Part shown: in pieces, positions 1-9,234 of the stretch
How positions within the stretch are numbered: position 1 is the stretch's first letter
Layout of the letters: each line of letters starts with the position of its first letter
Origin: Allokutzneria sp. A3M-2-11 16
GTDB taxonomy: Bacteria > Actinomycetota > Actinomycetes > Mycobacteriales > Pseudonocardiaceae
Length of the DNA: 64,000 nt
Assembly: GCF_024213555.1 (NCBI RefSeq)
Contig: NZ_JANAVO010000001.1
Location: 186,001 to 250,000 of the forward strand
Direction of reading: 5' to 3'
The notes under the pieces: generated by a model
What the model saw: only the letters and a program-made list of their open reading frames with translations
Database searches by the model: none
What the model was told of the DNA's origin: nothing
Program-made: the position numbers and the translations under genes

Positions 1-93
1 CTTCTTCACGTCCAAGCCCTGGTCAGGGGCGTATCATGGGTGCATGCACGCCACCCACCCGCGCACCCGATCGGTCCGCGAGGTGGTCTAGAG

Positions 94-162
94 AACCCCG
101 TTTCGTACTCATAACGGGAAAGAGAGCGCTCCCCTGAACCGCTATGAGTACGAAACGGGGTT
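94..162. repeat. Inverted repeat, TACTCAT family, copy 1
   Basis: Two perfect 19-base arms (94-112 and 144-162) contain the core CCCGTTTCGTACTCAT and its complement, separated by 31 bases that include AGCGCT. It lies just past the 3' end of ftsK and may act as its terminator. The same arms and the same centre recur at 60578-60639, so this is a dispersed element and not a one-off terminator. Confidence 0.8.
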
Positions 163-216
163 TTGGCGACGCCGGCGGACGTTGAGGGGGACTGGGAGGG
201 ATGGGCGGACGAGTGG

Positions 217-2679
217 CTAGTCGTCGTCGATCGGGCCGCCGCCGCGGATGGAGTAGAGGACCGAGTCCAGCTCGTCCGGCTTGACCAGCACCTCGCGCGC
301 CTTCGAGCCCTCCGAGGGGCCGACGACGCCGCGGTTCTCCATCAGGTCCATCAGCCTGCCCGCCTTGGCGAAGCCGACGCGCAGCTTCCGCTGCAGCATC
401 GAGGTGGAGCCGAACTGGCTGGTCACCACGAGCTCCACCGCCTGGACGAGCACGTCGAGGTCGTCGCCGATGTCCGGGTCGATCTCTTTCTTCTCGCCCG
501 CCTTGGCCGCGGTGACGCCGTCGGTGTACTCCGGCTCCGCCTGCTCCTTGGTGAAGGCGACCACCGTGTTGATCTCGTCGTCGCCGATGTAGGCGCCCTG
601 CACGCGGACCGGCCGCGAGGCGCCCATCGGCAGGTACAGGGCGTCGCCCATGCCGATCAGCTTCTCCGCGCCCGGCTGGTCGAGGATGACCCGCGAGTCG
701 GTCAGCGAGGACGTGGCGAAGGCCAGCCGGGACGGCACGTTGGTCTTGATCAGGCCGGTGACCACGTCCACCGAGGGCCGCTGGGTGGCCAGCACCAGGT
801 GGATGCCCGCGGCCCGGGCCTTCTGGGTGATCCGGACGATCGCGTCCTCGACGTCGCGGGGCGCGGTCATCATCAGGTCGGCCAGCTCGTCGACGATCGC
901 CAGGATGTAGGGGTACGGGCGGTACTCCCGCTCCGAGCCCGGTGGCGCGGTGATCTCCCCGGACTTGACCTTGCGGTTGTAGTCGTCGATGTGCCGGACC
1001 CGGTTGACCTGCATGTCCTGGTAGCGCTGCTCCATCTCCTCGACCAGCCAGGCCAGCGCGGCCGCGGCCTTCTTCGGCTGGGTGATGATGGGCGTGATCA
1101 GGTGCGGGATGCCCTCGTAGGGCGTCAGCTCGACCATCTTCGGGTCGATCAGGATCATCCTGATCTCCTCCGGGGTGGCCCTGGACAGCAGCGAGACCAG
1201 CATCGAGTTGACGAAGCTGGACTTGCCGGAACCGGTGGAGCCCGCGACCAGCAGGTGCGGCATCTTCGCCAGGTTCGCGGTGACCATGTGGCCCTCGATG
1301 TCCTTGCCGAGGCCGATCACCAGCGGGTGGTTGTCGTTGAGCGCGGTGCCGGACTTGAGCACGTCGCCGAGGCGGACCATCTCACGGTCGCTGTTGGGCA
1401 CCTCGATGCCCACGGCCGACTTGCCCGGGATCGGCGCCAGCAGCCGCACGTTGTCGGTGGCCACCGCGTAGGCGATGTTCTTGGTCAGCGCGGTGATCTT
1501 CTCGACCTTCACGCCGGGGCCGAGCTCGACCTCGTAGCGGGTCACGGTCGGGCCCCTGGTGAAGCCGGTGACCTGGGCGTCGATGGAGAACTGCTCCAGC
1601 ACGCCGGTGATCGCCTCGATCATCGCGTCGTTGGCGCGGCTGCGGGCCTTCGGCGCCTCGCCCGCGGTCAGCAGCGTCATCGGCGGCAGCTTGTAGTCGC
1701 CCTCGACGGCGCGGGTCATCGTCATCTTGGCCGGTGCCTTGTCGACGACCTGGGGGGTCTCCTTGACCGCCCGCGCGGGCTTGGCGGACTCCCTGGGCAC
1801 GTCGTCCAGGCTGAGCTGGTCGTCCTCGGCCGGGACCGCGGCCTGGCGCCGCCGGGAGGGCTTGCGCAACCGCACCGAAGCCGGGTCGACGTCGTCGAAG
1901 AGGTCGTCCGCGCCGACGTCCTCGGAACCGTCGTCGTAGGGCTCGCCCTGGGTGAGCGCGCGCAGTCGTCCGGGCACCTCGCGGATCGGGGTCCCGGAGA
2001 TCAGCAGGCCACCCCGGATCACCAGGAGCAGCAGCAGCGGGACGGTGACCCAGGTGGTCAGCCCGCGGGAGAGCGGATCGCCGATGGCGTAGCCGATCGC
2101 GCCGCCGCCGGTCATCCAGCCATCGGAGTTCTGCGGGCGGGCGGTGAAGACGTGCAGCAGCCCGAGCACCGCGAGCGTGAGCAGGATCGAGCCGAGCACG
2201 GTCCGCAGCCGCGCCTCGGGAGTCGATTCCCGGACCATCACCGTGATCCCGATGCCGAGCAGCAGCAACGGCAACACCACCGCGCCCGCGCCGATCACGC
2301 TGCGCACGGCCCAGTTCACGCCCTCGCCGACCGGACCCCCCGCCTGCCACCACACACCGGCCGCCGAGATCACCGCGACCGCGATGAGCAACAGGCCGAC
2401 GGTGTCGCGGTGGTGCGCGGAGTCGATCTCCTTGGTGCGCGCGACCGTGCGGGCCATCCCGCCGATGCCCTTGGCGAGCAGGCCCCAGCCCGCGCGCAGC
2501 CCTCGGCCGATCGGGTTACCCGTCTTGCGCGGCGCGGGCCGCTTGGCGGGAGTGCGGCTCTTGGCGGCTGGCGGCTTGGACCTGGGTTTGGCCGGTGACC
2601 TGCCGGAACTCGAACGTGGCTTGCCGCCGCCCCGGGAGCTGGGGGTCCCTCTCCTCGCCGGAGTCGCACGGTTGGCCAT
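217..2679 (-). CDS. ftsK: DNA translocase FtsK/SpoIIIE
   Basis: Septum-associated, ATP-driven DNA pump that moves chromosome ends through the closing division septum. The 820-residue product begins with a basic, Pro/Ser-rich tail. About four membrane helices follow (roughly residues 90-230), then a linker, then the motor domain with Walker A GSTGSGKS near residue 480 and Walker B ILAIVDELADLMM near 596. The C-terminal winged helix, with SQFGSTSMLQRKLRVGFA, is the gamma domain that reads polar DNA motifs. The ATG at 2679 is chosen because the 33 upstream in-frame codons look non-coding. It is the last gene of the dapA-rnj-ftsK stretch typical of actinobacteria, although it is not close to rnj here. 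The divergent acyltransferase starts 116 bases away. Confidence 0.96.
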   Translation of the reverse strand: MANRATPARRGTPSSRGGGKPRSSSGRSPAKPRSKPPAAKSRTPAKRPAPRKTGNPIGRGLRAGWGLLAKGIGGMARTVARTKEIDSAHHRDTVGLLLIAVAVISAAGVWWQAGGPVGEGVNWAVRSVIGAGAVVLPLLLLGIGITVMVRESTPEARLRTVLGSILLTLAVLGLLHVFTARPQNSDGWMTGGGAIGYAIGDPLSRGLTTWVTVPLLLLLVIRGGLLISGTPIREVPGRLRALTQGEPYDDGSEDVGADDLFDDVDPASVRLRKPSRRRQAAVPAEDDQLSLDDVPRESAKPARAVKETPQVVDKAPAKMTMTRAVEGDYKLPPMTLLTAGEAPKARSRANDAMIEAITGVLEQFSIDAQVTGFTRGPTVTRYEVELGPGVKVEKITALTKNIAYAVATDNVRLLAPIPGKSAVGIEVPNSDREMVRLGDVLKSGTALNDNHPLVIGLGKDIEGHMVTANLAKMPHLLVAGSTGSGKSSFVNSMLVSLLSRATPEEIRMILIDPKMVELTPYEGIPHLITPIITQPKKAAAALAWLVEEMEQRYQDMQVNRVRHIDDYNRKVKSGEITAPPGSEREYRPYPYILAIVDELADLMMTAPRDVEDAIVRITQKARAAGIHLVLATQRPSVDVVTGLIKTNVPSRLAFATSSLTDSRVILDQPGAEKLIGMGDALYLPMGASRPVRVQGAYIGDDEINTVVAFTKEQAEPEYTDGVTAAKAGEKKEIDPDIGDDLDVLVQAVELVVTSQFGSTSMLQRKLRVGFAKAGRLMDLMENRGVVGPSEGSKAREVLVKPDELDSVLYSIRGGGPIDDD

Positions 2680-2795
2680 GCCGGACACGGTAGTGGGCCG
2701 CACGTCGTGCCCGAAGCCGTCACGCCGTAACGCACCCGACAAATTCGGACTTGGTCGCACACCGGTCGCCGCAGACATGCAATGCTGCCCTCGCC

Positions 2796-3626
2796 ATGGT
2801 TTCTTTGCCTTCCACCCCAGAAGACCCGTCAGACCGGCCGGGGCCGCTGCGGCGCCCGCCCCTGCTCTGGCGAATCCTTCTGCGCGCCAACAGGGTCTTC
2901 GTCGCGGTCACCGGCAAGCTCGTCGTCACCGGCGAGGTTCCGGAGGAGCTGCGCGGTCAACCGGTGCTCGTCGCCTCCAACCACATCGGGGTCTTCGACG
3001 GCTTCGTGCTGGTGGCGGCGTGCCACAAGAAGGGCGTCATCCCGTACCTGATGTCCACCGGCGGCCTGTTCGACGCCCCGGTGGTCGGCTGGGCGTGGCG
3101 GACCTGTCGGCACGTCCGGGTGGACCGCGGCGAGAAGACGGTCACCCAGGCCATGGACAACGCCATCGACGCGCTCAACCGCGGCAAGACGCTGGTGATC
3201 TACCCCGAGGGTCAGATCTCGCTGGACCCGGGCCTGTGGCCGGAGCGCGGCAAGAGCGGCGCGGCCCGGATCGCCCTCGGCGCGAAGACCCCGGTGCTGC
3301 CGGTCAGCCAGTGGGGCGCGCACGAGGCGGTCGTCTGGGGCTCGAAGAACGTCGAGGGCTGGAGCGACTTCAAGCCGCTGATGACCTCGTGGTTCAAGTC
3401 GGTCTTCAAGCGCCCGAAGTTCAAGGTGCACTTCGGCCCGCAGGTCCCCTTGGACGACCTGTCCCCCACCACGCCGGGCGACGCCGTGCGCGCCCGCGAC
3501 CGGATCATGCGCTCCATCGCCACCGGCATGGTCCCGCTGCGCGAGGACGAGCTGGGCGAACCGCGCTTCAAGGACAAGACGCGCCCCATCAAGTCCAAGA
3601 GCCCCTGGACGCCGGACAAGCTGTGA
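2796..3626 (+). CDS. 1-acyl-glycerol-3-phosphate acyltransferase family protein
   Basis: PlsC/LPLAT family enzyme of 276 residues that transfers an acyl chain to a lysophospholipid or related acceptor at the inner membrane face. Near residue 62 the sequence NHIGVFDG supplies the HX4D catalytic motif. YPEGQIS is the family's EG-type substrate-binding motif. The ATG at 2796 precedes MVSLPSTPEDP and fits the family length; upstream in-frame codons look like intergenic DNA. It diverges from ftsK, and a strong hairpin (3629-3679) follows the stop at once. The exact acyl acceptor cannot be told from sequence. Confidence 0.88.
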   Translation: MVSLPSTPEDPSDRPGPLRRPPLLWRILLRANRVFVAVTGKLVVTGEVPEELRGQPVLVASNHIGVFDGFVLVAACHKKGVIPYLMSTGGLFDAPVVGWAWRTCRHVRVDRGEKTVTQAMDNAIDALNRGKTLVIYPEGQISLDPGLWPERGKSGAARIALGAKTPVLPVSQWGAHEAVVWGSKNVEGWSDFKPLMTSWFKSVFKRPKFKVHFGPQVPLDDLSPTTPGDAVRARDRIMRSIATGMVPLREDELGEPRFKDKTRPIKSKSPWTPDKL

Positions 3627-3628
3627 TG

Positions 3629-3679
3629 CCCTGAACGGGTCGTTCGGGGCGTTAGATTCCCCGAACGACCCGTTCAGGG
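3629..3679. terminator. Perfect 21-bp hairpin, dispersed-repeat module
   Basis: CCCTGAACGGGTCGTTCGGGG (first 21 bases, 3629-3649) is followed by a 9-base loop and its exact complement (3659-3679). It starts three bases after the acyltransferase stop and lies between convergent genes, so it probably terminates both. A second inverted pair, GCGTTAGATT and AATCTAACGC, overlaps the loop and could form an alternative fold. Related modules recur at 29164-29220. Confidence 0.8.
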
Positions 3680-3720
3680 AATCTAACGCCCCAAATGCGG
3701 CGTTGGCGTGGGGCGGAGCG

Positions 3721-4734
3721 CTAGTGGTAGCGGGTGATGGCGGGGGTCAGGTCGCCCTGTTTGGCCAGGCCGACTGCCCACAAGCCCCCGTTGCCCGCTG
3801 CGGCCAGCCCGCGGACGGAGATGTCGGGGGCGGGGGCGGGGGTCCAGCTCCGAGCGGCGGCGTTCCACCGCAAAGCGACCGTGGCGGTTCCCTTGCCACC
3901 GACTGCCCACAGGTCCGCACCGACACGGGCGGCGCCGCGCAGTCGTCCGTCCGCGACGTCCGGGGTCGGCGTGATCGTCCAGCCGCGGCCGTCCCAGCGC
4001 ATCGCGAACGGGCGCTCCGCGGTGCCCTTCACGCTCCCGCCGACTGCCCACACCTCGTTGGCGTTGTTCGCCGTCAGCCCGGAAACCCACGTGTGCGAGC
4101 CCGCGACGCTCGGCGAGTCGATCTTGCGCCACGTGCGGCCGTCCCAGTGCACGACGAGCGTGGCCTGCGTGGCACCGGCGGTGGTGTAGCCCGCCGCCCA
4201 CACGTTGTCCGGCGCGAGCGCGGCGATGCTGGTCAGCGTGCCCTTGCCGAGCTGCGGCAACGGTTGCCTGCGCCAGCGCGAGCCGTCCCACGCCTGCACG
4301 TCGGGCACGCTGTCCTTGATCGAGTCGGGGGTGTTCGCCCCCGCCACCCAGGTGCGGCCCCCGACCGTGGCCAGCGCCTCGGGCACCATCTCGCCCTCCA
4401 GCGCGTGCTTGGTCCAGGTGCTGCCGTCCCAGTGGCTCGTCCCGTCGCCCGCCTCCCAGATGTCGTTGGCCGCGGCGACCGCGATGGCCTGCGGGAAGGT
4501 CCTGGCGGGCAGCGTGGACTCCTGCGTCCAGGTCCGCCCGTTCCACCGCAGGGCGACGGCCTGGAGGTTCGTGGTGCTGATGAGCCGGTAGCCGAGCGCC
4601 CACGCGTCGCGGTCGCTGAGCGCGGCCACGGCGGCGATGTCGCCCTTGTCGATCGGGACGGGGGTGCGGGTCCAGCTCGCCGGCTGCCCGCCGAAGAGCA
4701 GCGCGACGGCGCTGACCAGTGCCGCGATGCGCAT
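3721..4734 (-). CDS. Secreted seven-bladed beta-propeller protein
   Basis: A 337-residue protein with an N-terminal export signal (MRIAALVSAVALLFGG) and little else but repeats. About seven units carry a WAxG-like strand (AWALG, IWEAG, TWVAG, VWAAG, VWAVGG, LWAVGG, LWAVG), and between them six units carry a W(D/N)G..W strand such as WNGRTW and WDGSTW. This pattern implies a seven-bladed propeller, a binding scaffold outside the cell. No catalytic motif is visible. Its ATG overlaps the stop of the upstream dioxygenase in a TGATG, so the two are translated together and probably work together. No precise family was recognised. Confidence 0.7.
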   Translation of the reverse strand: MRIAALVSAVALLFGGQPASWTRTPVPIDKGDIAAVAALSDRDAWALGYRLISTTNLQAVALRWNGRTWTQESTLPARTFPQAIAVAAANDIWEAGDGTSHWDGSTWTKHALEGEMVPEALATVGGRTWVAGANTPDSIKDSVPDVQAWDGSRWRRQPLPQLGKGTLTSIAALAPDNVWAAGYTTAGATQATLVVHWDGRTWRKIDSPSVAGSHTWVSGLTANNANEVWAVGGSVKGTAERPFAMRWDGRGWTITPTPDVADGRLRGAARVGADLWAVGGKGTATVALRWNAAARSWTPAPAPDISVRGLAAAGNGGLWAVGLAKQGDLTPAITRYH

Positions 4735-5384
4735 CAGCTGTCTCCCCTGGTCTTGATGACGAAGTCGAACCGGCCCGTGTAGCGGCCGTCGCGCGGCGGG
4801 TTCAGCGCGATGGTGCAGGCCCGGTTGATCAACGCGTCACCGGCGTTGAGCTCGGCGAAGTTCCGGCCGTACGCCTGGGTGTTGTCGGGGAAGTAGAGCT
4901 GCGTGACCAGCACCGGGCCGCCCGGTGCCTGGACCTGGGTGTGGATGTGCGGGGCACGGCGGCCCCACCGCCCGTAGTAGTCCCTCGGCACGATCGTGCT
5001 CAGCCGGTAGGAGCCGTCCGCCGCGGTGAACTGGTGTCCTCGCAAGGAGAACCCGACCGTGTCGTAGTCGCCGTTCTGGTCGCACTGCCAGAACTCCAGC
5101 AGCGCGCCCGCGATCGGCCTGCAGTCCGTGGCGTAGACGAACCCGGTGAAGTCGAGCAGCACACCGGTGCTGGTCCCGGGCGTGACGAACTTGGTGGTCT
5201 CCGGCGAGTTCGGCTTGAACAGGGGGCCTTCCATGGCCGCCGGGGTCTCGTGCCCGGAGCAGGCGGGCGTGACCGGCCACGGCGCGTCGCCGAGGGCCGG
5301 TGCGGCGGCCGAGGTCCCCAGTGCGACCGTGGTGGCACCGAGCGCGCCCGCTCGGATGAAACTTCGTCGGGATGAAGTGCTCAT
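4734..5384 (-). CDS. Tat-secreted intradiol ring-cleavage dioxygenase
   Basis: Related to the beta chain of protocatechuate 3,4-dioxygenase and to catechol 1,2-dioxygenase: a non-haem Fe(III) enzyme that opens catechol-type rings between the two hydroxyls. The 216-residue product begins with a twin-arginine signal (SRRSFIRAGALGATTVALG), so it is exported folded. Candidate iron ligands are Tyr107 (QNGDYDTVGF), Tyr136 or Tyr137 (RDYYGRW), His146 and His148 (APHIH). The ATG at 5384 is chosen because it places the RR motif at the N-terminus. It is coupled to the propeller gene downstream. Secreted members are known to act on plant-derived aromatics; the substrate here is unknown. Confidence 0.87.
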   Translation of the reverse strand: MSTSSRRSFIRAGALGATTVALGTSAAAPALGDAPWPVTPACSGHETPAAMEGPLFKPNSPETTKFVTPGTSTGVLLDFTGFVYATDCRPIAGALLEFWQCDQNGDYDTVGFSLRGHQFTAADGSYRLSTIVPRDYYGRWGRRAPHIHTQVQAPGGPVLVTQLYFPDNTQAYGRNFAELNAGDALINRACTIALNPPRDGRYTGRFDFVIKTRGDS

Positions 5385-5430
5385 GGCGCCAGCGTCGGGA
5401 CGCCCGCGCGGCGGCACATCCCCCAACCGA

Positions 5431-7758
5431 TCACGCGTTACGAAAGCGCTCCGCCACCCACAGCGCGATCCTGGTCCGCGACCGCAGCCCGAGCTTGTCC
5501 CTGATCCGGTTGAGGTGCGCGGCGACCGTACCGCCGGACACCCGCAGCCGCTTCGCGATCTCGGGGTTGGTCAGCCCTTCCGCGACGAGCCTGGCCACCT
5601 CCGCCTCGCGTGGCGTCAGCGGATGTTCGACCGCTCGGGTTTCCTTGTCCCGCAACAGAAACGCGGTCAACCGGGCACCGTGAAGCGACTCGCCCGCCGC
5701 GATCGCCGACCGTGCGGCGGTCGCTGTCAGCCGATCCTGTGCGAGCGCGAGGCTGGCGTCCAGCTTTTCCTGCCACGGCCCCTCCGCCGGGATGTCGAGG
5801 CGGTCGCGGATCGAGGCGGCGGCAGCGCCGAGGGTCAGCGCCCGCGTCAGGTCGCCCCGCCGCACCGCGACGAACGCCAGCCCCTCGATGGTGGGCGCCA
5901 TGTGCGAGCTGTCGATCGGCACGACGTCCAGCGCCTCCACGAAGAACCGCTCCGAACCGTCCACATCGGACAGTTCGAGCCGGAGTGCGCCCGCCGTCTG
6001 CAACGCGGCGGCGAGCTGGGCCGGTGAGCCGTGTTCCCGAAGCACGGGCAAGCACTTCGCCAGCATCTCCTCCGCTCCGACCACGTCGCCGACGCGGAAC
6101 AACGCCCACGCGACGGTGTACTCGCAGAACGCCGTCTCGGCCACGCGCCCCAACGGACGCACCAGTTCCAGGCATTCGCGGTACACCGCGACCGCGGCCG
6201 GACCTTCGTCGCACACCAGCAGAGCGAGCGCGAGCGTGTCCAACGCGTCGACGAGCGCAATCGGGTCCTCGCGCCCGCGCTGAGCCTCAACCGCTTGCCG
6301 AGCAAGGGAAAGCCCCACTGATCGATCCAGCTGGAAGCACGCGAAGCGCGCGGCCATCGCCAGCGCCATCCCCCGGTACTCCGACACCGGCACCCGATCC
6401 AGGGTCGCCGCCAGCAGTTCCCGCGCCGGAGCCGGGAGTTCGCGCTGCTGCCACACGCTGGCCAGCGCCATCGCGAGCAGCACGTGCCGGTCGTCGCGGT
6501 CGCCTGCCGTGTGTTCGACCGCCGCGATCAGGTTCTCGTGTTCGTCGCGCACACCCTCCGCGAGGGAGTCCCCGAAGAACAGCGGACCCACCGGCGATCC
6601 GGCCAGCCCCGCCAGCCACGAGGCGGCCCGATCCCGCGTCGCCGCCAGCTCTCCGGACTCCGCGAGCCGCTCCGCCGCGTACACCCGGATCGGGTTGAGC
6701 TGCCGGAACCGGTCGCCGTTGCGCACTATCAACGACTTCGCCTCAAGCGCGCAGACCAGTCGGCGCACGGTGGCCGAGTCCTCGCCGCACACCGCGATCG
6801 CCCCGCTCATGTCGAAGCCGCCCAGCAGCACCGAAAGCCTGCGGAACACCGCTCGCTCGGCGGGTTCGAGCACGCGATGGCTCCACTCGATCGCCGCGGC
6901 CAGCTCGCGGTGCCGTGGCGGCGCGGTACGGCTGCCATCGGTGAGCAGGGCGAGCTGATCGTCAAGCCCGGCAAGGATTTCCGGCAGCGACAGCGCTCCT
7001 GCCCGGCGCGCGGCCAGCTCGATCGCCAACGGCAGGCCGTCCAACCTGCGGCACACCTCGGCGAGGACCCCGGCGGGTTCCGGCACGAAGGCGGGGTCAC
7101 TGCCGCGGGCGCGCTCGACGAACAGCCGCGCCGCGTCGGAGCGCAGCACCAGCGCCAGGTCGTCCTCGACCTCAGGCACGGAGAGCTGGCCGAGCCGGAA
7201 GACCACCTCGCCCGGGACGCGGAGCGCCTCGCGGCTCGTCGCGAGCACCCGCAGACCGGGACAGCGCCGCAGCAGCCACTCGACGAGCGAGGCGCACGAG
7301 TCGATCACGTGCTCGCAGTTGTCCAGCAGCAGCAACACTTCCCGCTCGCGCAGCTCGGCGAGCAGGGCTTCGCGCAGATCCGTCTCGGCGCGTTCACGCA
7401 TCCCGAGCGCGGCCGCGAGCGCCTGCGGCACCAACTCGCCCCGGCCGACGGAGTCCAGCTCGGCCAGCCGCGCCCCGCGCAGACCGTGCACCACCTCCGT
7501 CGCCAACCGCGTCTTGCCGACGCCGCCCGGCCCGACGACGGTGACCAGGCGAGCGGAGCGCAGCAGCGAGCGCACGCGCGGCAGCTCCAGCTCACGGCCG
7601 ACGAACCCGTCGAGAGCCCGCGGCAGCGGTTCACCGGCGGGCGCCTTGGGCGATCGGCGGCGGAACGCGCGCTGACGGCACGCGCCGGAGCAGTACTTCG
7701 TCGGCCGCCCCACGCCACCGTCCACCAGCGCGGTCCCGCAGACCGCACACACCCGCAT
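5431..7758 (-). CDS. LuxR-family regulator with Zn motif and NTPase domain
   Basis: A 775-residue transcription regulator. The N-terminus has a four-cysteine, zinc-ribbon-like motif (C4, C7, C23, C27; CAVCG and YCSGAC). An AfsR/STAND-type ATPase follows, with Walker A GPGGVGKTRLA at about 76-86 and LLLLDNCEHV as Walker B. A helical, TPR-like middle comes next. The C-terminal LuxR helix-turn-helix (LTPREAEVARLVAEGLTNPE) lies in the last 60 residues. Such proteins act as ligand-gated switches. The ATG at 7758 starts at the zinc motif; upstream codons look like promoter DNA. It is divergent from the secreted protease and precedes the dioxygenase pair on the same strand, so either may be a target (inference). 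Confidence 0.85.
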   Translation of the reverse strand: MRVCAVCGTALVDGGVGRPTKYCSGACRQRAFRRRSPKAPAGEPLPRALDGFVGRELELPRVRSLLRSARLVTVVGPGGVGKTRLATEVVHGLRGARLAELDSVGRGELVPQALAAALGMRERAETDLREALLAELREREVLLLLDNCEHVIDSCASLVEWLLRRCPGLRVLATSREALRVPGEVVFRLGQLSVPEVEDDLALVLRSDAARLFVERARGSDPAFVPEPAGVLAEVCRRLDGLPLAIELAARRAGALSLPEILAGLDDQLALLTDGSRTAPPRHRELAAAIEWSHRVLEPAERAVFRRLSVLLGGFDMSGAIAVCGEDSATVRRLVCALEAKSLIVRNGDRFRQLNPIRVYAAERLAESGELAATRDRAASWLAGLAGSPVGPLFFGDSLAEGVRDEHENLIAAVEHTAGDRDDRHVLLAMALASVWQQRELPAPARELLAATLDRVPVSEYRGMALAMAARFACFQLDRSVGLSLARQAVEAQRGREDPIALVDALDTLALALLVCDEGPAAVAVYRECLELVRPLGRVAETAFCEYTVAWALFRVGDVVGAEEMLAKCLPVLREHGSPAQLAAALQTAGALRLELSDVDGSERFFVEALDVVPIDSSHMAPTIEGLAFVAVRRGDLTRALTLGAAAASIRDRLDIPAEGPWQEKLDASLALAQDRLTATAARSAIAAGESLHGARLTAFLLRDKETRAVEHPLTPREAEVARLVAEGLTNPEIAKRLRVSGGTVAAHLNRIRDKLGLRSRTRIALWVAERFRNA

Positions 7759-7983
7759 GGCACCGACCCTGCCCAGCGCGCTGTTTGTCCGACGTGAAGG
7801 GCGGGTGAAAAAGTGAATGGCCCTTGGGTCTTGCTTGTGCGCGCAACGATGGCGACAGTTGTCCCATCGCATTCAAGGCTTCAATGGAATGCGGCCAGGC
7901 CGGAGCGAGAAATTCGGCGGACCCCTGCTGTCCGCCGATTCCTCCCTGCTTCGCTCCGGCCTGCCAGAAAAAGGAGCACCACT

Positions 7984-9177
7984 TTGTCACGCTCATCGAA
8001 AGTTTTGGTGACGGCACTGGCCGCCGGTCTCCTCGGGTTCTCCGGCACCGCCGTGGCGAGCCCCTCGAACTCCTACGACCGGGGAATGCTGGACGCGCTG
8101 TCGAGCAGCCTCGGGATCAGCCCCGGTGCCGCGGCCGCGCGGCTGGACAGCGAGGGCGTCCAGCAGCAGCGCCTCACCGAGCTGCGCGGCTCCGGTGCGG
8201 CGGTGGACGGCGCGTTCTTCGTGAACGGCCAGCTCATCGTCAACGCCGCGGACAAGGCCACCTCGGCCAAGGCCAAGGCGAAGGGCCTCGCGGCCCGCAC
8301 CGGAGCCCGCGGCGCCGCCGCGCTGGAGCGCGTCTCCGCCGACCTGGACCGCGCCGCCAGCGCGCACCGCCCGGACGGCGTGAACTCGTGGGCCGTCGAC
8401 CTGGCCGCCGACGCGGTCGTCGTGACGATCCAGGAGGGCCGCCGCTCGGCCGCCACCGAGAAGTTCCTGGCAGCGGCGGCCAAGCACGGCACCGCGGTGC
8501 GCGTGGAGACCACCACCGAGCGCCTGGCTCCGACCGCGGACGTGTACCCGGGCAGCAAGATGACCTTCAGCGCCGCGGGTGGCGGCTGGTGTTCGGTGGG
8601 CTTCGGCGCCACCAACACCTCCGGCCAGCGCTTCCTGGTCACCGCGGGGCACTGCGTTGAGGGGCTGCCCGACCTCTACCTGGGCAGCACGCACTTCGGC
8701 AAGGCCACCCACACGCGCTTCGGCCTCGGCAAGGACAGCGTGGACATGGGCATCGCCCGGATCGACGCCGAGGACCGGATCATGACCTCGGTCGGCACGT
8801 GGGGTGCGGCCGGGACCGTGGCGGTGCGCGGCGCGAACCGGGCCGCGGTGGGCTCGACGATCTGCAAGTCCGGCGCCACCACCGGCTGGACCTGCGGAAA
8901 CATCAAGTCCTACAACGTCACGGTCACCTACACCGACCCCAACGGCGGCCCGCAGACCGTCGTGCGCGGGCTCGGCAGCTCCTCGGTCTGCACCGCGGGC
9001 GGTGACTCCGGTGGCGCCTACATCTCCGGCCACCAGGCGCAGGGCATGACCTCGGGCGGACCGATGGGTCAGACCTGCACGTTCAACGGCGGCACCATCG
9101 CTGGGAAGTCCTCGTACTTCCAGCCGCTCAGCGACGCGCTGAGCTACTACGGACTGTCCGTGCAGACGGCGAGCTAG
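7984..9177 (+). CDS. Secreted S1E-type serine protease (streptogrisin/alpha-lytic)
   Basis: A 397-residue preproprotease: signal peptide (VLVTALAAGLLGFSGTAVA), a pro-region with the repeated AK-rich helix expected of alpha-lytic type proteases (about residues 30-190), and a chymotrypsin-fold domain. The catalytic triad is visible as His223 (VTAGHCVEG), Asp254 (SVDMGIARID) and Ser342 (AGGDSGGAYI). The TTG start at 7984 is preferred because AAGGAG lies 7-8 bases upstream and the signal peptide then begins properly; the longer frame adds 57 unlikely residues. It acts outside the cell, degrading proteins after autocatalytic removal of the pro-region. Confidence 0.9.
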   Translation: MSRSSKVLVTALAAGLLGFSGTAVASPSNSYDRGMLDALSSSLGISPGAAAARLDSEGVQQQRLTELRGSGAAVDGAFFVNGQLIVNAADKATSAKAKAKGLAARTGARGAAALERVSADLDRAASAHRPDGVNSWAVDLAADAVVVTIQEGRRSAATEKFLAAAAKHGTAVRVETTTERLAPTADVYPGSKMTFSAAGGGWCSVGFGATNTSGQRFLVTAGHCVEGLPDLYLGSTHFGKATHTRFGLGKDSVDMGIARIDAEDRIMTSVGTWGAAGTVAVRGANRAAVGSTICKSGATTGWTCGNIKSYNVTVTYTDPNGGPQTVVRGLGSSSVCTAGGDSGGAYISGHQAQGMTSGGPMGQTCTFNGGTIAGKSSYFQPLSDALSYYGLSVQTAS

Positions 9178-9198
9178 AAAGCCCGTCTGTTCGAACGA

Positions 9199-9234
9199 AA
9201 CGGCCGTGCGTCCTTTCGGGGGCGCGCGGCCGTT
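9199..9234. terminator. Bidirectional terminator hairpin
   Basis: AACGGCCGTGCG and CGCGCGGCCGTT form a 12-bp stem with one G-U pair around a 12-base loop. It sits between the end of the protease gene (+) and the end of the HTH gene (-), touching the latter's stop codon. Confidence 0.75.

Noticed and set aside
163-2598. Long plus-strand frame opposite ftsK
   Set aside because: It has Arg/His/Asp-rich composition of a reverse shadow in GC-rich DNA, no domain, and ftsK on the other strand is certain.
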